From Canna indica (lineage: Eukaryota; Streptophyta; Magnoliopsida; Zingiberales; Cannaceae), in the NCBI GenBank assembly GCA_034359265.1, contig CP136894.1, positions 27,000,501 to 27,064,500 on the forward strand: a stretch of DNA of 64,000 nt. Direction: 5' to 3'. Position 1 is the stretch's first letter. Each line of letters opens with the position of its first letter. The position numbers and the translations under genes are program-made. The notes below the pieces were generated by a model, which had not been told where the DNA came from, searched no databases, and worked only from the letters and a program-made list of their open reading frames with translations. Positions 45,605-57,300 of the stretch are shown one piece after another.

Positions 45605-47110
45605 CTTATTTGGCAAAAAACCATTCTAACAAAAATTATCAGCAAAACTGATAACGGGGGATAGTTTCACAGAATCAAAATAATTGTCAAAATAAAGATC
45701 AATCAAGACAATATCTAGTCATTGACATAACTATCATCACAGTTTCACCACCACACACATAGCAAAAATTTTCAACTAGTCAAAATCAACATCAGACATA
45801 CAACCAAAATCTGTTAAATAAGATAAAGTGACACTCAGAGAAGTTTAAGGTATCATTAACTATAGAAGGCCAGTTGAAATCATCAAAATCACTCAGAGGC
45901 TGAACCTACCTTTGATCTCCCGCCTTTTTGGCCGAATAATCCAAAGAGAAAGAAACAAAAAGATCAGAGTCACTCAGAGTTGTCAAAACTGGATGAAACA
46001 GAGATCCTTCTAGAAGACAGAGATGCAGGACCTATAGAACTAGCTGCGAAATATTTAATAATCTTCTTCTCAATAGAGATTACCTGCAGGTGGTGGAGCT
46101 GAGCCAAGGACACCTATGTATTAAACAAGTCATCACGAATAGATCTTTCAACTGTAGATGTAGGAGCCAGATTGAGGTCTATAGCTTTAGATACAAGAGG
46201 TGAAGTTTCAACGGCAATAGGAACATCATTTTTTACTATTTCAAGACTAGCATCAGCAGTTTTAAATACTTTAGATATAGCCCCAACTGGGACTGTCTTA
46301 GTCATAAGAACTGGTGAAGATAAAGGAGGGCCAATCTTCACTAGAATTGAGTCAAACTCTTCATCAGCAACAACAATATTAGTATCAAAATCTACTGTTT
46401 TAGAATAATCATCATGAGAAATAGAGCCAGATGGAATATTGACCTCATCTTTACCCTCCCCTTAGAAGATAATTTCTCCCCCTCAGGAACAAGAATCCTA
46501 GATAGGGATTTGGGGGATTTAGATGTATACCATTTCTTCTCAGAGGATGGTCAGCGGGTCTTCTCCTGAATTTCTTCCTCAAATTGTGACCTTGAGAAGT
46601 AGTAGGTGGAGATATTTTTTCAGGAGGTACTGAAAGAGGTGTTTCAAACTTCTCAAGAGGATTTTAAGACGACATTTTCTTTTCCAAAGAAGCATACAAC
46701 TCTTCACGAAACCTTCCTTGCTAATTTCTCTGCCCATCTTTGTATTTTCTCTTTAAATAGATGACAAGCAGTTAAGAGGATGCTTTGATGAGCAAAAAAA
46801 AATGTTGGTTACCATTTGAGAAAAAGAGCTGAGTTACAACGTCAAGAGGTCTTAATTAGGACATAAATCCCATAAATTGGGTCATATGAGCCGGTCCGCA
46901 TAAAAAAAGCCTCTCTCCGAATACTGAGGGATTCTTCATAAATAATTCTTCAATGAGCAATAAGAGGATAAGTAAATGTATAAAATGCCTGCCAAAAATT
47001 GAAGGAAAATAAATTAAGGAAACCCTTCAATGAACAAGGTAAGTGGAAAAAATAATTAAAATGAAAGACTCTCCAATTTATTTCCACTCCCCTCCCCCAA
47101 AAAATGCGTC
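45605..47110 (-). other. SV1 region between pol and 3' LTR, possible extra (env-like) ORF remnant
   Basis: Several Sireviruses carry an additional ORF here. On the minus strand, a frame across about 46100-46440 encodes an acidic, Ser/Thr/Val-rich stretch (PSGSISHDDYSKTVDFD, then SPLVSKAIDLNLAPTS) with no domain I recognise. Upstream, near 46480-46680, are Pro/Arg-rich stretches in mixed frames. I see neither a signal peptide nor a membrane segment, so an envelope function cannot be claimed. The rest of the interval is AT-rich and featureless. Confidence 0.35.
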
Positions 47111-48150
47111 ATATGACACAAAGTCCTAGAGCAGATCTCAACTACTTAAAATTTTCTCCATTCAATGCCTTTGCGAAGATATCTGCAACTTGTCTATTTG
47201 TATGAATGTATTCCAGTTGCAACTCCTTTCTTTCGACTAGCTCCCTGATGTAACAAAAACGAATATCAATGTGTTTAGTGCGAGAATGCATAATAGGGTT
47301 TTCTGAGATATTTATAGCACTGGTATTATCAATAGTATAGAATCATTTCTACCTGTTTGAAACCATAATCAAGCCACATATTCCTCATCCAAATCAGCTG
47401 TGTGTTGCAACTGCCTGCTGCCAAGTATTCTGCTTCTGCTGAAGAAAGAGAAATAAAATTTTGTTTTTTACTTAACCAGGCCACCAAATTTGATCCAATA
47501 TAGAAGCAACCACCTGAAGTACTTTTTTTGTGATCAATATTGCCAGCCCAGTCTGCATCTGTAAATCCTACTAAGCATATGTTAGATACAATAGAATACC
47601 AAAGACCAAAATTCATAGTACCTTTAACATATTTGAGAATCCATTTAACTGCCTAAAGATGAGACTCCTTTGGATTAGCTTGATATCTGACACACAATCC
47701 AACACTGAAACATAAGTCAAGTCTACTAGCAATCAGATACAATAAACTCCCAATCATACTTCTGTAGAGACTAGGATCAACGCTCTTGCCTTCATCATCT
47801 TTGCTAAGTTTTTCATCAGTAGAGATAGGAGTTCTAACTGCCTTGGAACTATCTAGACCAAACTTGTCAATAAGATTTCTTGCATACTTACTCTGAGAAA
47901 TAAATATGTCATCTTTAGAATGTTTTACTTGAAGACTGAGAAAATAACTCATTTCCCCAACCATGCTCATCTCAAACTCAAATTTCATGTCTTCCACAAA
48001 TTATTTAACATAAATTTCAGATGTTGAACCAAAAACTATATCATCAACATAAATTTGAACAATTATCAGTTGAGACTCCTTTCTTTTAATGAACAAGGTT
48101 TGATATGCAATTCCTCTTTTATAGCCTTTCAAAAGCAGGAACTGGGTGAG
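47111..48150 (-). pseudogene. pol: SV1 pol: reverse transcriptase C-terminus and RNase H
   Basis: Read on the minus strand from 48150, the frame begins in the thumb-side half of copia reverse transcriptase (YERLTQFLLLKGYKRG), contains the catalytic YVDDIVFGSTSE near 48020-48060, and continues with FISQSKYARNLIDKFGL and the SLLYL-ASR-D region near 47730. RNase H has GFTDADWAGN near 47540, SAEAEYLAA near 47430, an Asp-Asn-Thr motif near 47320 and SRTKHIDIR near 47280. It ends near 47111. Stops at about 48000 and 47650 and a break near 47325 disable it. The 5' part of pol is missing. Confidence 0.88.
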
Positions 48151-48645
48151 TCTCTCATACCCCTCACTCGGTAGCTCCATCCAATGGGCATTTTTCTGCC
48201 CGTTGGCGACGCCTGGTTGATCGTCGATCGACCGACCGATCGATCGCCCAAGCGACCAAAGCGTTCTGCTGCTTTTGGGCGCCTATCAATCGATCGAATA
48301 CCCTTCTGTTAATTTTTGGCTTCATTCAGTCGACCTAACCTTGGCTGGGGCTGTTTCTTCAAGTTTTCTTCTTGCGCGCTTCGTCTTCGAGTTCCCTTAA
48401 AGAGTTTGGACTTGGATATTATTACAATTAGGCTTTAGATATATGACTAGAGTCATATTACATGATTTATTATAACTCTAGATTTTCTACTCGATCGTCG
48501 TCAGAGACATTTTTGTTAATTCTCCTAGCGAAGCTCGCGCGCGTATCGTAACCTCAACCTGAATTCAAAACTTCACAAATGCATTAGTTTTATATTTGTT
48601 ATCATTAAAATAATATCGAAGCCTAGGGAAACCCTTGGGCCAACA
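48151..48645 (-). repeat. SV2 3' LTR, outer part deleted
   Basis: It matches 62325-62854 of the 5' LTR. It contains a 10-base inverted repeat (ccaatgggca / tgcccgttgg, 48181-48206), the palindrome-rich tract at 48212-48330, and ends cccttgggccaaca at 48645. It is followed by atctcccccttttt (48646-48659), the complement of the polypurine tract. Confidence 0.88.
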
Positions 48646-48659
48646 ATCTCCCCCTTTTT

Positions 48660-49102
48660 GATGATTACAAACATGAAATTTATCAATTTAAAGTATACAT
48701 TTGTGAGTTCTTTGGTAAGCCATATAGAATATTAACATAAGTTAACATATACTCCCCCTATCAACATGCATATCAAGCTTATAACTCCCCCTATCAACAT
48801 GCACATCAAGCTTATAACTCCCCCTATCTATATGCATCATACAATAAATGTGACATTTTCTTTTCTCCCCCTTATGACATCAATCAAAACGCGCAAAAAT
48901 CAAGGTACTATCAATGAGTTTATCAAGAAATCCGAGAAAACCGTAAAGCAAAGTATCATCTACCACTATAGTCCTTCCTACCAGTGTAAGCCTATAGAAG
49001 GTAAACATCGATAAGTCGCAAAGCTCTACTACAAGGCATTACATAAGGGTGATGATACCATATAAAATGCAATTTTTCAAAAGACATGCAAATTTTAAAA
49101 AC
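48660..49102 (-). repeat. SV2 pre-LTR noncoding region with repeated polypurine-like tracts
   Basis: About 440 bp lies between the RNase H stop and the polypurine tract, with no extra ORF. At 48748-48835 there are three near-identical units of about 33 bp, each starting aactccccctat and containing caacatgca or tatatgcat. On the element sense strand these read as ATAGGGGGAG, i.e. extra polypurine-like tracts. The same motif occurs at the same place in G1, G2 and G4. Confidence 0.7.
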
Positions 49103-51311
49103 TTAAGCATTCAGAAAAGTACAAATTCCTAATTGCATCATTAGGTTTGTGAATCTCTCTTCATTCAAGGATTTTATAGATATATCCGCAAGTTGTTTAT
49201 CGGTGGATACGAATTCTTTGGATATATTACCCTTAGCTACATTATCTCTATGAAAATTGTGCCTTAGATCAAAGTGTTTGGTCCTAGAGTGCAAAACCGG
49301 ATTTTTTGTCAAGTTGATTGCACTAGTGTTATCACAATGTATAGGTATACATGAATATCTAAGTCCATAGTCTAAAAGAGTTTGCTTCATCCAAATGACA
49401 TGTGCACAACAACTAGCCGCGGCGATGTATTCCGCTTCGGTAGTTGAGAGCGCAACCGAGTTTTATTTCTTAGAAAACCAAGAAACAAGACTCATCCCTA
49501 GGAATTGACAACACTCACTAGTACTTTTTCTATCTATTTTACATCTTGAAAAATTGGCATCCAAAAAACTAATTAAATTGAAAGACGCATCACGTGGATA
49601 CCATAATCCTAATTAAATCGTGTCTTTCAAATATCTCGGTATGCGTTTGACTGCACTTAAGTGAGATATTTTAGGACATAATTGAAACCTAGCACATGCA
49701 CAAACACAAAACATGATATCGGGTCTACTTGCATTTAAATGAAGAAGACTACAAATCATACCTCGATATCGTTTTTCATCTACCTTTACATCATCTTCAT
49801 CTTCATCAAGGTTAATAGATGTGCTCATTGGTGTAGAGTCTATCTTGGCCTCATTCATCCCAAATCTTTTGATGAGCTCCTTTGTGTACTTGGCTTGATT
49901 TATGAAGATCCCTTTATTGGTTTGCTTGATTTGGAGACCAAGCATGAAGGAGAGTTCTCCCATCATGCTCATCTCAAACTCCTCTTGCATGCACTTTGCA
50001 AACCACTCAAAAAGCAATTCATTAGTAGCACCAAATATAATGTCATCCACATAGATTTGCACAAGTAAAATATCATTTTTTATCATTTTTAATAAAGAGA
50101 GAGACATTGGCTTTTCGAATGCTAAAACCTTGATCAATCAAAAAGGTGGAAATCCTTTCATACCAAGCCCTAGGGGCTTGTTTTAAACCATACAAAGCCT
50201 TTTTAAGTTTAAAAACATGGGTTGAAAACACAAAACTTTCAAAACTGGAGGGTTATTCAACATAAACTTCTTCATCAATAAAACCATTCAAAAATGAACT
50301 TTTGACGTCCATTTGTAAAAGTTTAAAGTCTTTAAAACTTGCATAAGCTAGAAGCATGCGAATTGCTTCTAATCTAGCTACGGGAGCATAAGTTTCATTG
50401 TAATTTATTCCTTCCTCTTGATTATACCCTTGGGCCACTAACCTAGCTTTGTTTATAATAACTAAACCTCTTTCATCTAACTTGTTTCTATACACCCATT
50501 TAGTCCCAATTACAGTTTGTCCACTAGGAATAGGTACTAAATCCAAAACATCATTCCTAACAAATTGATTTAGTTCCTCTTGCATGGCAATTACCCAAAA
50601 TTCATCTTCTATGGCTTTCTTAATATTTGTAGGATCTAGTTGAGATATGAAAGCTACATACTTACAAATATTTTTGAGTTTAGAACACGTTACCACTCCC
50701 GTTGATGGTTCTCCAATGACTTGGTCAATTGGATGATCTCTTATCAACCGGTATTCTTTAGGGAGAGGTGGAAGAGCTTCTTCTTCTTCTTCTTCAACTT
50801 GAGGTAAAGTTGAGGATGAAGGCTCTTCATGATGAGTTTCTTCATTGTTTTCATCTTCAACCTCCTTGTCATGAAATGTCAATTTCTCAAGTTCCTCACC
50901 TACATTCACAATCTTAACATTTCTAGAAGAATCATTAGTTTCATCAAAAGTGACATGCATAGATTCTTCAACTATCATAGTTCTACTATTATAAACTCTA
51001 TAAGCTTTAGAACTATTAGAGTAACCTAAGAAAATACACTCATAGGATTTAGAGTCAAAATTTTATAGATGTTCCTTATTATTTAAGATAAAACATTTGC
51101 ATCCAAAACTCAAAAATATCCCAACACTTGGGGTTCTATCATTCCAAAGCTCAAAAGGTGTTTTCTTGATTTTAGACACGATTAAGCACATAACAAGAAG
51201 TATTTATGGCTTCGGCCCAAAAGTACTTAGACAAATTATTTTCACAAAGCATGGTCCTAGACATTTCTTATAAGGTTCTATTCTTCCTCTCAACCACCCC
51301 ATTTTGTTGAG
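49103..51311 (-). pseudogene. pol: SV2 pol: integrase end, reverse transcriptase, RNase H
   Basis: From 51311 leftward, the integrase C-terminal half starts with NGVVERKNRTL, AEAINTSCYVLN follows, and then comes the acidic spacer rich in Glu (near 50780). Reverse transcriptase begins near 50600 (AMQEELNQF), with [32 protein letters not shown], and the catalytic YVDDIIFGATNE near 50030-50065. RNase H follows with STTEAEYIAAASC near 49430, HCDNTSAINL near 49320 and SRTKHFDLRHNF near 49260, ending at 49103. Stops lie near 51265, 50250, 50090, 49612 and 49465, and a frameshift near 50100. In an active copy this would copy and integrate the element. Confidence 0.9.
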
Positions 51312-51316
51312 GGGTT

Positions 51317-52874
51317 CGTTGGCTTTAGACTTCATCTCAGTTTTGATGGTTTTGATGATAACAAATATGGAACTAATGATTTCATTGAGAAAATCTTTTT
51401 GGTTCCATATCAATTAGCGTTCGATGTCCTCGATCGGAAAAATCAGAGAAATCAAAAATCAAAAGGACATTGATCATCGCGCTCGGGTTCATCGTGGAAA
51501 CTTCTCAAAGAGCGACGCGTGCACCAAAGTCACATTGGACGGGCTCAAAGTTCACATGAGAGCTCTCCAAGATGATGCGCGTTGAAAGCCGGAACTCGGA
51601 AATAAAGCGCGGAAGAAATCGACTGAAAAACAAACTCAGCCTAAGTTCGGTCGATCGGTCGGTCGACCGAATAGGGTAAGAAATGGGTAGTAGATCTAGT
51701 GATTGACCGATCAGTCAACTAGACTGAGGCTAGCTGCAGACGCAGCTTGCGTCGATCGACCGAAAGTGAAATCGCAAGTTTCTTGCGTCGGGCGGTCGAC
51801 CGACCAAAGCCCAAAATGGGCAGGAAGGTTGGTGGTCGACCAAGCGATCGACCGACCTACGGATAACCGAGATGCGAGATCGCGTTTGTCGACCGATGGG
51901 TCGATCGAAGCTCGGCAATGAACAGTGGCGTCTGGCGGTCGACCCGTCAATCGACCGACCACAGGGAAAATTGCAGCAGTCGATGGATCGGTCGACCAGT
52001 TGGTCGACCGACCATTCGACCGGCGGTCTGCAACGGATAGTTTTCTATCTGTTGTGCAGCTGTTTCTTCCCGAGGGTATAAATACACCCTCATATACTTC
52101 ATTTTAACTTCTTCCTTGACTCCAATAGAATTCATTGTGCATTTAAAAGGAGATTAAAGCCTTCCAAAGATTGATTGCGGCGCTCTACTCTCTTCGTCAA
52201 GCTCTTCTTCAAGCATCTGCTTCCTTGCGTCCCTCAACTCTGCTGCAACGAGTTTATCTGACGAGTTGAAGGATTGAAGGATTACAAAAGAGCACGAATT
52301 TTGTGGTTTATTATTTAGCTCTTTTGATTGTAAATTTTATCTGTTATTTAAACTGTTTCTAGATTTGTGTCTGTGTAAAGACTTAGGGCTGTTAGGTCTT
52401 GTTGTGTGAAGTGGTATCCTTGGTGTAGAAGGAGTAAAGCCACTTGTGTAAACTTAGAGCTTACTAGGATTAGTTCTAGTTGTCCCTTAGGTTGAGGTGG
52501 GAAAGTGCTCTCGGTAGGAAGGCGGGATATTTCCGGGTGTGGAAGTGCCTTTAGTTGGAGAGCAAAGACTTTCTGGTGAAAAGTCCTCGTTGTAAGGGAA
52601 ACTCGATATAATCTAGTAAAACCTAGTTTAGAAATCCTAAGCGGGGTGCTTAGGTAGTGGAGTAGGCATTGGGCCCGAACCACTATAAATATCTTGTGTT
52701 TGCATTGTTATTATTGCTGTTTTTATTGTCTTATCATTTATCGCTTCCGCATTCAATATCGTTACTGCAAATTGCCTAAACCAATCTAAGTCAACAATTA
52801 AAAGTGGATTTAGGCTAATTGTATTAGTAAACACACTATTCACCCCCCCCTCTAGTGTCGCCATTTCGCCTACA
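51317..52874 (+). repeat. G4 5' LTR (1,558 bp)
   Basis: It starts CGTTGGCTTTAG and ends cgcctaca. It has a palindrome-rich tract at 51644-52025 with about eight clusters of GGTCGACC-type sites. At 52032-52053 is an imperfect inverted repeat (aacggatag / ctatctgtt). A TATA box lies at 52077-52084, and the ggagtaggcattgggcccgaaccactataa block near 52660-52690. Transcription would start about 30 bp after the TATA box. Confidence 0.92.
52077..52084 (+). promoter_or_regulatory. G4 5' LTR TATA box
   Basis: TATAAATA stands in the setting gagggtataaatacaccc, directly downstream of the palindrome tract. The same octamer is in the 3' LTR at 58389-58396, in G2 (minus, 28610-28617), in G3 (minus, 32023-32030) and in SV2 (minus, 62312-62319). 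Confidence 0.75.
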
Positions 52875-52876
52875 TT

Positions 52877-52888
52877 TGGTATCAAAGC
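52877..52888 (+). promoter_or_regulatory. G4 primer-binding site
   Basis: TGGTATCAAAGC, 2 bp after the LTR end, is complementary to initiator-Met tRNA except at one position (canonical TGGTATCAGAGC). Confidence 0.88.
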
Positions 52889-52942
52889 GGGTTCGTAGCT
52901 TGAGATTTCACCATCTCATCTACACCTAGTCTCGATCTAGAA

Positions 52943-54398
52943 ATGGCTCTATAGAGTGTAGCGTCTTCCCCTCCTAGGTTTGATGACTCGAACTTTGGTC
53001 TTTGTAAGTATTGGATGTACAATTATTTAATGACTAAAGGTTTTGGAGTCTTTAAAATGCTACATTGGGAATTCATTGAACCTACGGTTGACCTGCATGA
53101 TTGGAGTGAATTAGATAAAAAAATGTTTAAGTATAATGGAGATACCATGAATTATATTCTTTGCACATTACCAAATGGCATCTTAGAAAAAGTCATGCAT
53201 TGCTCTTTGGTTTTTGATTTACGGGCCTCGTTAAATGTTTTATATGATTATGCCAAAACCAAATAAATTGACACTTTTGATGATGGTGGTGATGACAATG
53301 GTCGCACGCCTACTACGAATCTTGGATTTGATACCCATAGCTCTTCTAGTCAAAGAAGTAGCACCAAGAGCCGAAAAAGAAGAGTAATATGTCATGCTTG
53401 CAAAGAGAAGGGGCATGTGAAGAAAAAATGCCCAAGCATGAAGAACAAAGCAAGGAAGAGGTCAAGTGCTTCCACCTCCACCTCTCACACATTTGAAGCA
53501 CCCTCTAGCAATGACTATAAAGCTACCTCAAAAGTTTGCCTCATGAGTACCATTGATGAGGTATACTCTCTCCCTTCTAGTCATAATAATGAAAATATTA
53601 GTACTAGCTCTTCTAATTCTCATGTTATGCAATATGATGAGTTAATAAGCGAATACAAGATAATGTACATCTTGCTTGCTAAAAAGGACAAGGAAAATAA
53701 GATGTTAAAGAAAGAGAATGTAATGCTTAATTCTAATGTGCATGAATTAAAGCTAGAAAATGAGAAATTGAAGTCTAACTTATTTGATTTATGCCATGAT
53801 AGATTGAATTTTGAGCTTAAGAACTTAAAGCTTGAAAATGAAAATTTAAAATTTGAGAATTCAAAAATAGTAAGTGAGAACAATATATTGAAATCTCAAC
53901 TATATGTCATGCATAAGTCAATTGAAGTTTTGAAAGATGAGATTTTGGTTTTGAACAAGGAAGTACATAATTTGAGAAAGTCAACTTCCTTCAAGAAAAA
54001 TGTTTCCTTCAAAAATGCCTATGATCATCATAAATCTCATGCTATGCATTCTAATGCAAAATCTCATGCTATGCATCCTAATGCAAAATCTCATGTGAGG
54101 CATTGCACTTTTAAACCTCAAATTCAAAAGAAAAATATTTCACTTAAGAATGCTCATGACCATCATCTTTTTCATGTCAAGCATTCTAAGGATAAATCTC
54201 ATGTCCATAACAAAAACAAAAAGAAATTTAATGGACATTGCTTTTGTTGTAGTGTATTTGGGCATGGCATTAAAGAGAAATCCAAATGTTGCTAGGACAC
54301 TTTGGATTTCTAAGCCCTCTAAGCCCCAAGGACCCAAAGCTATTTGGGTACCAAAGGTATCATGCTCTTTTGTAGGGGGAGGAACCACACAAGGGTAA
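52943..54398 (+). pseudogene. gag: G4 gag, Sirevirus-like, two zinc knuckles around a coiled coil
   Basis: The ATG at 52943 is followed by a stop at codon 4. The same frame continues with SSPPRFDDSNFGL, WEFIEPTVDLHDW and FKYNGDTMNYILCTLPNGI, another stop at 53264, and then the first knuckle CHACKEKGHVKKKC near 53391-53432. The Lys/Asn/Glu-rich coiled coil runs from about 53640 to 53990, followed by a His/Ser-rich segment. The second knuckle near 54240 begins CFCC-x4-H, but a small deletion and frameshift removed its last Cys. The distal frame ends with WISK and WVPK repeats and a stop at 54396. It is about 485 codons if the lesions are ignored. The protein would assemble particles and bind RNA. 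Nothing resembling protease follows. Confidence 0.9.
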
Positions 54399-57300
54399 AG
54401 AAATTGAAGAATTGGAGTTGACCTTAGATCTTAATGAGAAATCTCCAAGAGATTGCAACTTCAAATCACCTTGATGCCTTAGGTAAAGTTGGCATCAAAA
54501 CTATTCCGGTATCATCTCCTATATCCCTTTGCTTTATCTTAGTTGAAGTTATGATACATGCTTAAAATTGATTGATTTTCCCCGCTCTTAATATATTTCA
54601 AAAACGTTTTTGATTTTTGATTTTCCGATCTCTTCGGAGACCTATGTGGCCTGTAATGGGCCTAAGCGATCTTGCGGTTCTAAATCATAGGCCAATTGTG
54701 GCTTTCGATTTTCAACCAAAAGGAAGGGTTGGAGATCTTATTTTTCAAAATTTCATATTTTGAGATATCTTGATTCATTTTGTTATCATGAAGATTTATT
54801 TGAAAATGAATCCTTGCTATTTAGTGAAGTTGAATTTGATAAATGATACTTGGTTTCTCTCTTCACTATTTAGTTTGATAGTTTGCATGTAGATTTGATT
54901 TCATGTTCTATTTATAAAGTATACTTGCAAGTAATGCTAAAATGGAAGGCTAATTAGAATGGAAAAATTAGTTTGGCTAAATTATCATGAATAGGGTATA
55001 ACTTTGATAAATTCAAGATCTTAGTGTTATACCTCAATGTTTTAGCTTAAACCATGTCTCTATACCCATGATTAGATTTGCATGTTAACACACTTGAATT
55101 CTCATGAGTAGGTAGAATATTAGCACTTAGGCAATTTTCATTAAATGAAACTTTCTCTAGGTTGATACTTGCTATTAGAGACATTTCTTATAAGTCCAAA
55201 CTAGTTTAACATGATTAGAGATCTTATTCCTCAAATGCTTCACATCTTAGAATCTCTTAGATTCATTTTGATATCATGGTAAAACTTTCTTAAAAATGAA
55301 TCTTAACTATCTAGCATAGGTTAAGTTATTTTTAATGAAAACCTTGCATCGAACATTGCTATTTAGTATGTTAGCTTGCTAGTAGTCATATTATTTCATT
55401 ATAATACTAATGAAGTCTACGTGCAAGTTAAAAATTTGAAAGGATATGCTATCTAAAAGAAAATGAAAAAGGAAATGAAAAGGTTGGCAAATTTTTAAGA
55501 AAAATGTATGAATTTAATTTTGCAAAAACCTTAGTATAATAATTGAATTTGTATGCTTAATGATGTCTCTATACTCATGATTGATGTTGCATGATATATG
55601 TATGAAATTTCATGAGTAGGAAAATCTTTTGATAACTTAGGCAATTTTATGATATCTTGATTGAATGAAACTTGCTCTTGGTTAAAACTCATATTAGAGA
55701 CCTCACTTTGAGTAAACATCAAACGAACATGTTTAGATACACATATCATATGACTCTTGGTATCTAAAATTGAAAAATTCATGTGTAGATGAAAATGTGA
55801 TAACTAGATCACATTAGTGGACTTAAGCTTAAAAGGTTTGACCCAAGTCAGCAATTTAACTTGGACACTTGATTTTAAGTCCAAACTTCATAAACATGTT
55901 TAGAAATAGGTATGACATGTTTTCATGCATTTAGAGTGAAAAATTCATATGGATATGGATAAAATGACATAGAGGTTAATTCATGTTTACCTCTCTTTGA
56001 ACTATGTTGACCCAAGTCAACAAGTTGACTTAAAGGTCTCATTTTCAATCCATATTTGTGGAACATGTTTAGATTTACTCATGTTAGGTATCCATAGGTT
56101 TAAATTTGAAAAATCATGAGTAAATGTGAAGATTGAAACTTAGCAAGTTTCATTAAAACTAGTTTAGTTTTGAATGAAACCATGCTAGGTTGATATCTTG
56201 ACTTAAGGATATAATTTTCATCTCAAACTTAACATACACTCTTTACATGACCATTATGTGGTGTCATAAAAGTTTGAATGAAAACTAAGCATTCTTTGAA
56301 AATAAGTGAAAAATTATGGAATTGCCATTTGTTCAATAATTGCTATCACCAATTTTAGTTATTTCTAGGAAAATATAGAAAAATCCTTTTTAGATGATTC
56401 TTGAAGCTACACAATCACTGAAAAATCTAGTTTTATCAGTAAAAATTTCAAAAAGTTTTGTCAAGAATCTAATTTATAATGGAATTTTGAAGTTGGATTT
56501 CAAAAACACAAAGTATCCTTATATGAAATATCAATCTTTCCGATACTTTGATTTTTCTTCGAAAATTTCATTTAGAAACTCATGTACACCATTTGGATTC
56601 CATTTCTAATATCATTCACATAATTTCATGAGTAAAATCATTCCTAGACATGATTTTGATATTTTGGATGATAGCTAGGATCCATTTGTTTGTTTGAAAA
56701 CAATGTAGGATGAAAAAGAATTTAGAAAATTCATTTTGAGTTCAAACTTGATACATGCATCTCAAATAACCATTCAATAATTGGTATCAACAATTTTCGT
56801 CCAAACAAATTGGTTTAAAATTTTTTGTCAAATATATCACTTTGTATAAACTCAAAAGTTTGATTTTTGAAAACTTAAAGTATAGGTTGACCCAAGTCAA
56901 CAAAGTGAATTAAAAAATTCATCTTAAGCCCAAACTTGATTCATAGACTTACATATATCATGTTTAATGTCTAGATGCCTAAGTTTGAGAATACATGAGT
57001 AGATAGCAAAACTTGAGACTTAGCACCTTCATGTTTTCATATTTATTTCAAATGAAAATGTGCTAACTCATATTTAGATCAAATGACATTAGTTTCACTT
57101 CAAACTTAATACATGAGTTAAATGACTATATCTTTGTATTTTGAAAGTTTGAATGAAATTTAAAAAATGTCATGAAAAAGAAACAATATTCATTTTGAGA
57201 ACATACATGACTTATCTTAAATTCAAAAATTTAGCTTTAAACATATCATGTATGATTTTGTTTCATATTAATCATTTGTTTTCCATCCCTTGGTTGAGAT

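Larger units (their letters stand above)
31075..48150 (-). mobile_element. Sirevirus SV1 (Ty1/copia), truncated, carrying G3
   Basis: This minus-strand element has its 3' LTR on the left (31075-31265 and 44807-45590, about 975 bp, split by G3), a polypurine tract at 45591-45604, a 1.5-kb region that may hold remains of an extra ORF, and the C-terminal part of pol (47111-48150). The 5' part, with gag, protease, integrase and 5' LTR, is missing, and at about 48150 it abuts the SV2 3' LTR. The outer LTR end begins TGACAATATAGG. The two LTR halves join smoothly when G3 and one atgcc are left out. Confidence 0.75.

Noticed and set aside
48150..48660. SV2 and SV1 as one element
   Set aside because: There are two reverse transcriptase/RNase H regions (47111-48150 and 49103-50600) with different sequences, and an LTR and polypurine tract lie between them.
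51703..52107. Open frames rich in DRPTDRS-like peptides on both strands of LTRs (also 7832-8079, 28622-28870, 58020-58419)
   Set aside because: They are translations of the TCGA/GATC palindrome tracts. The same composition appears in all frames and both strands, so they are artefacts of the DNA motif.
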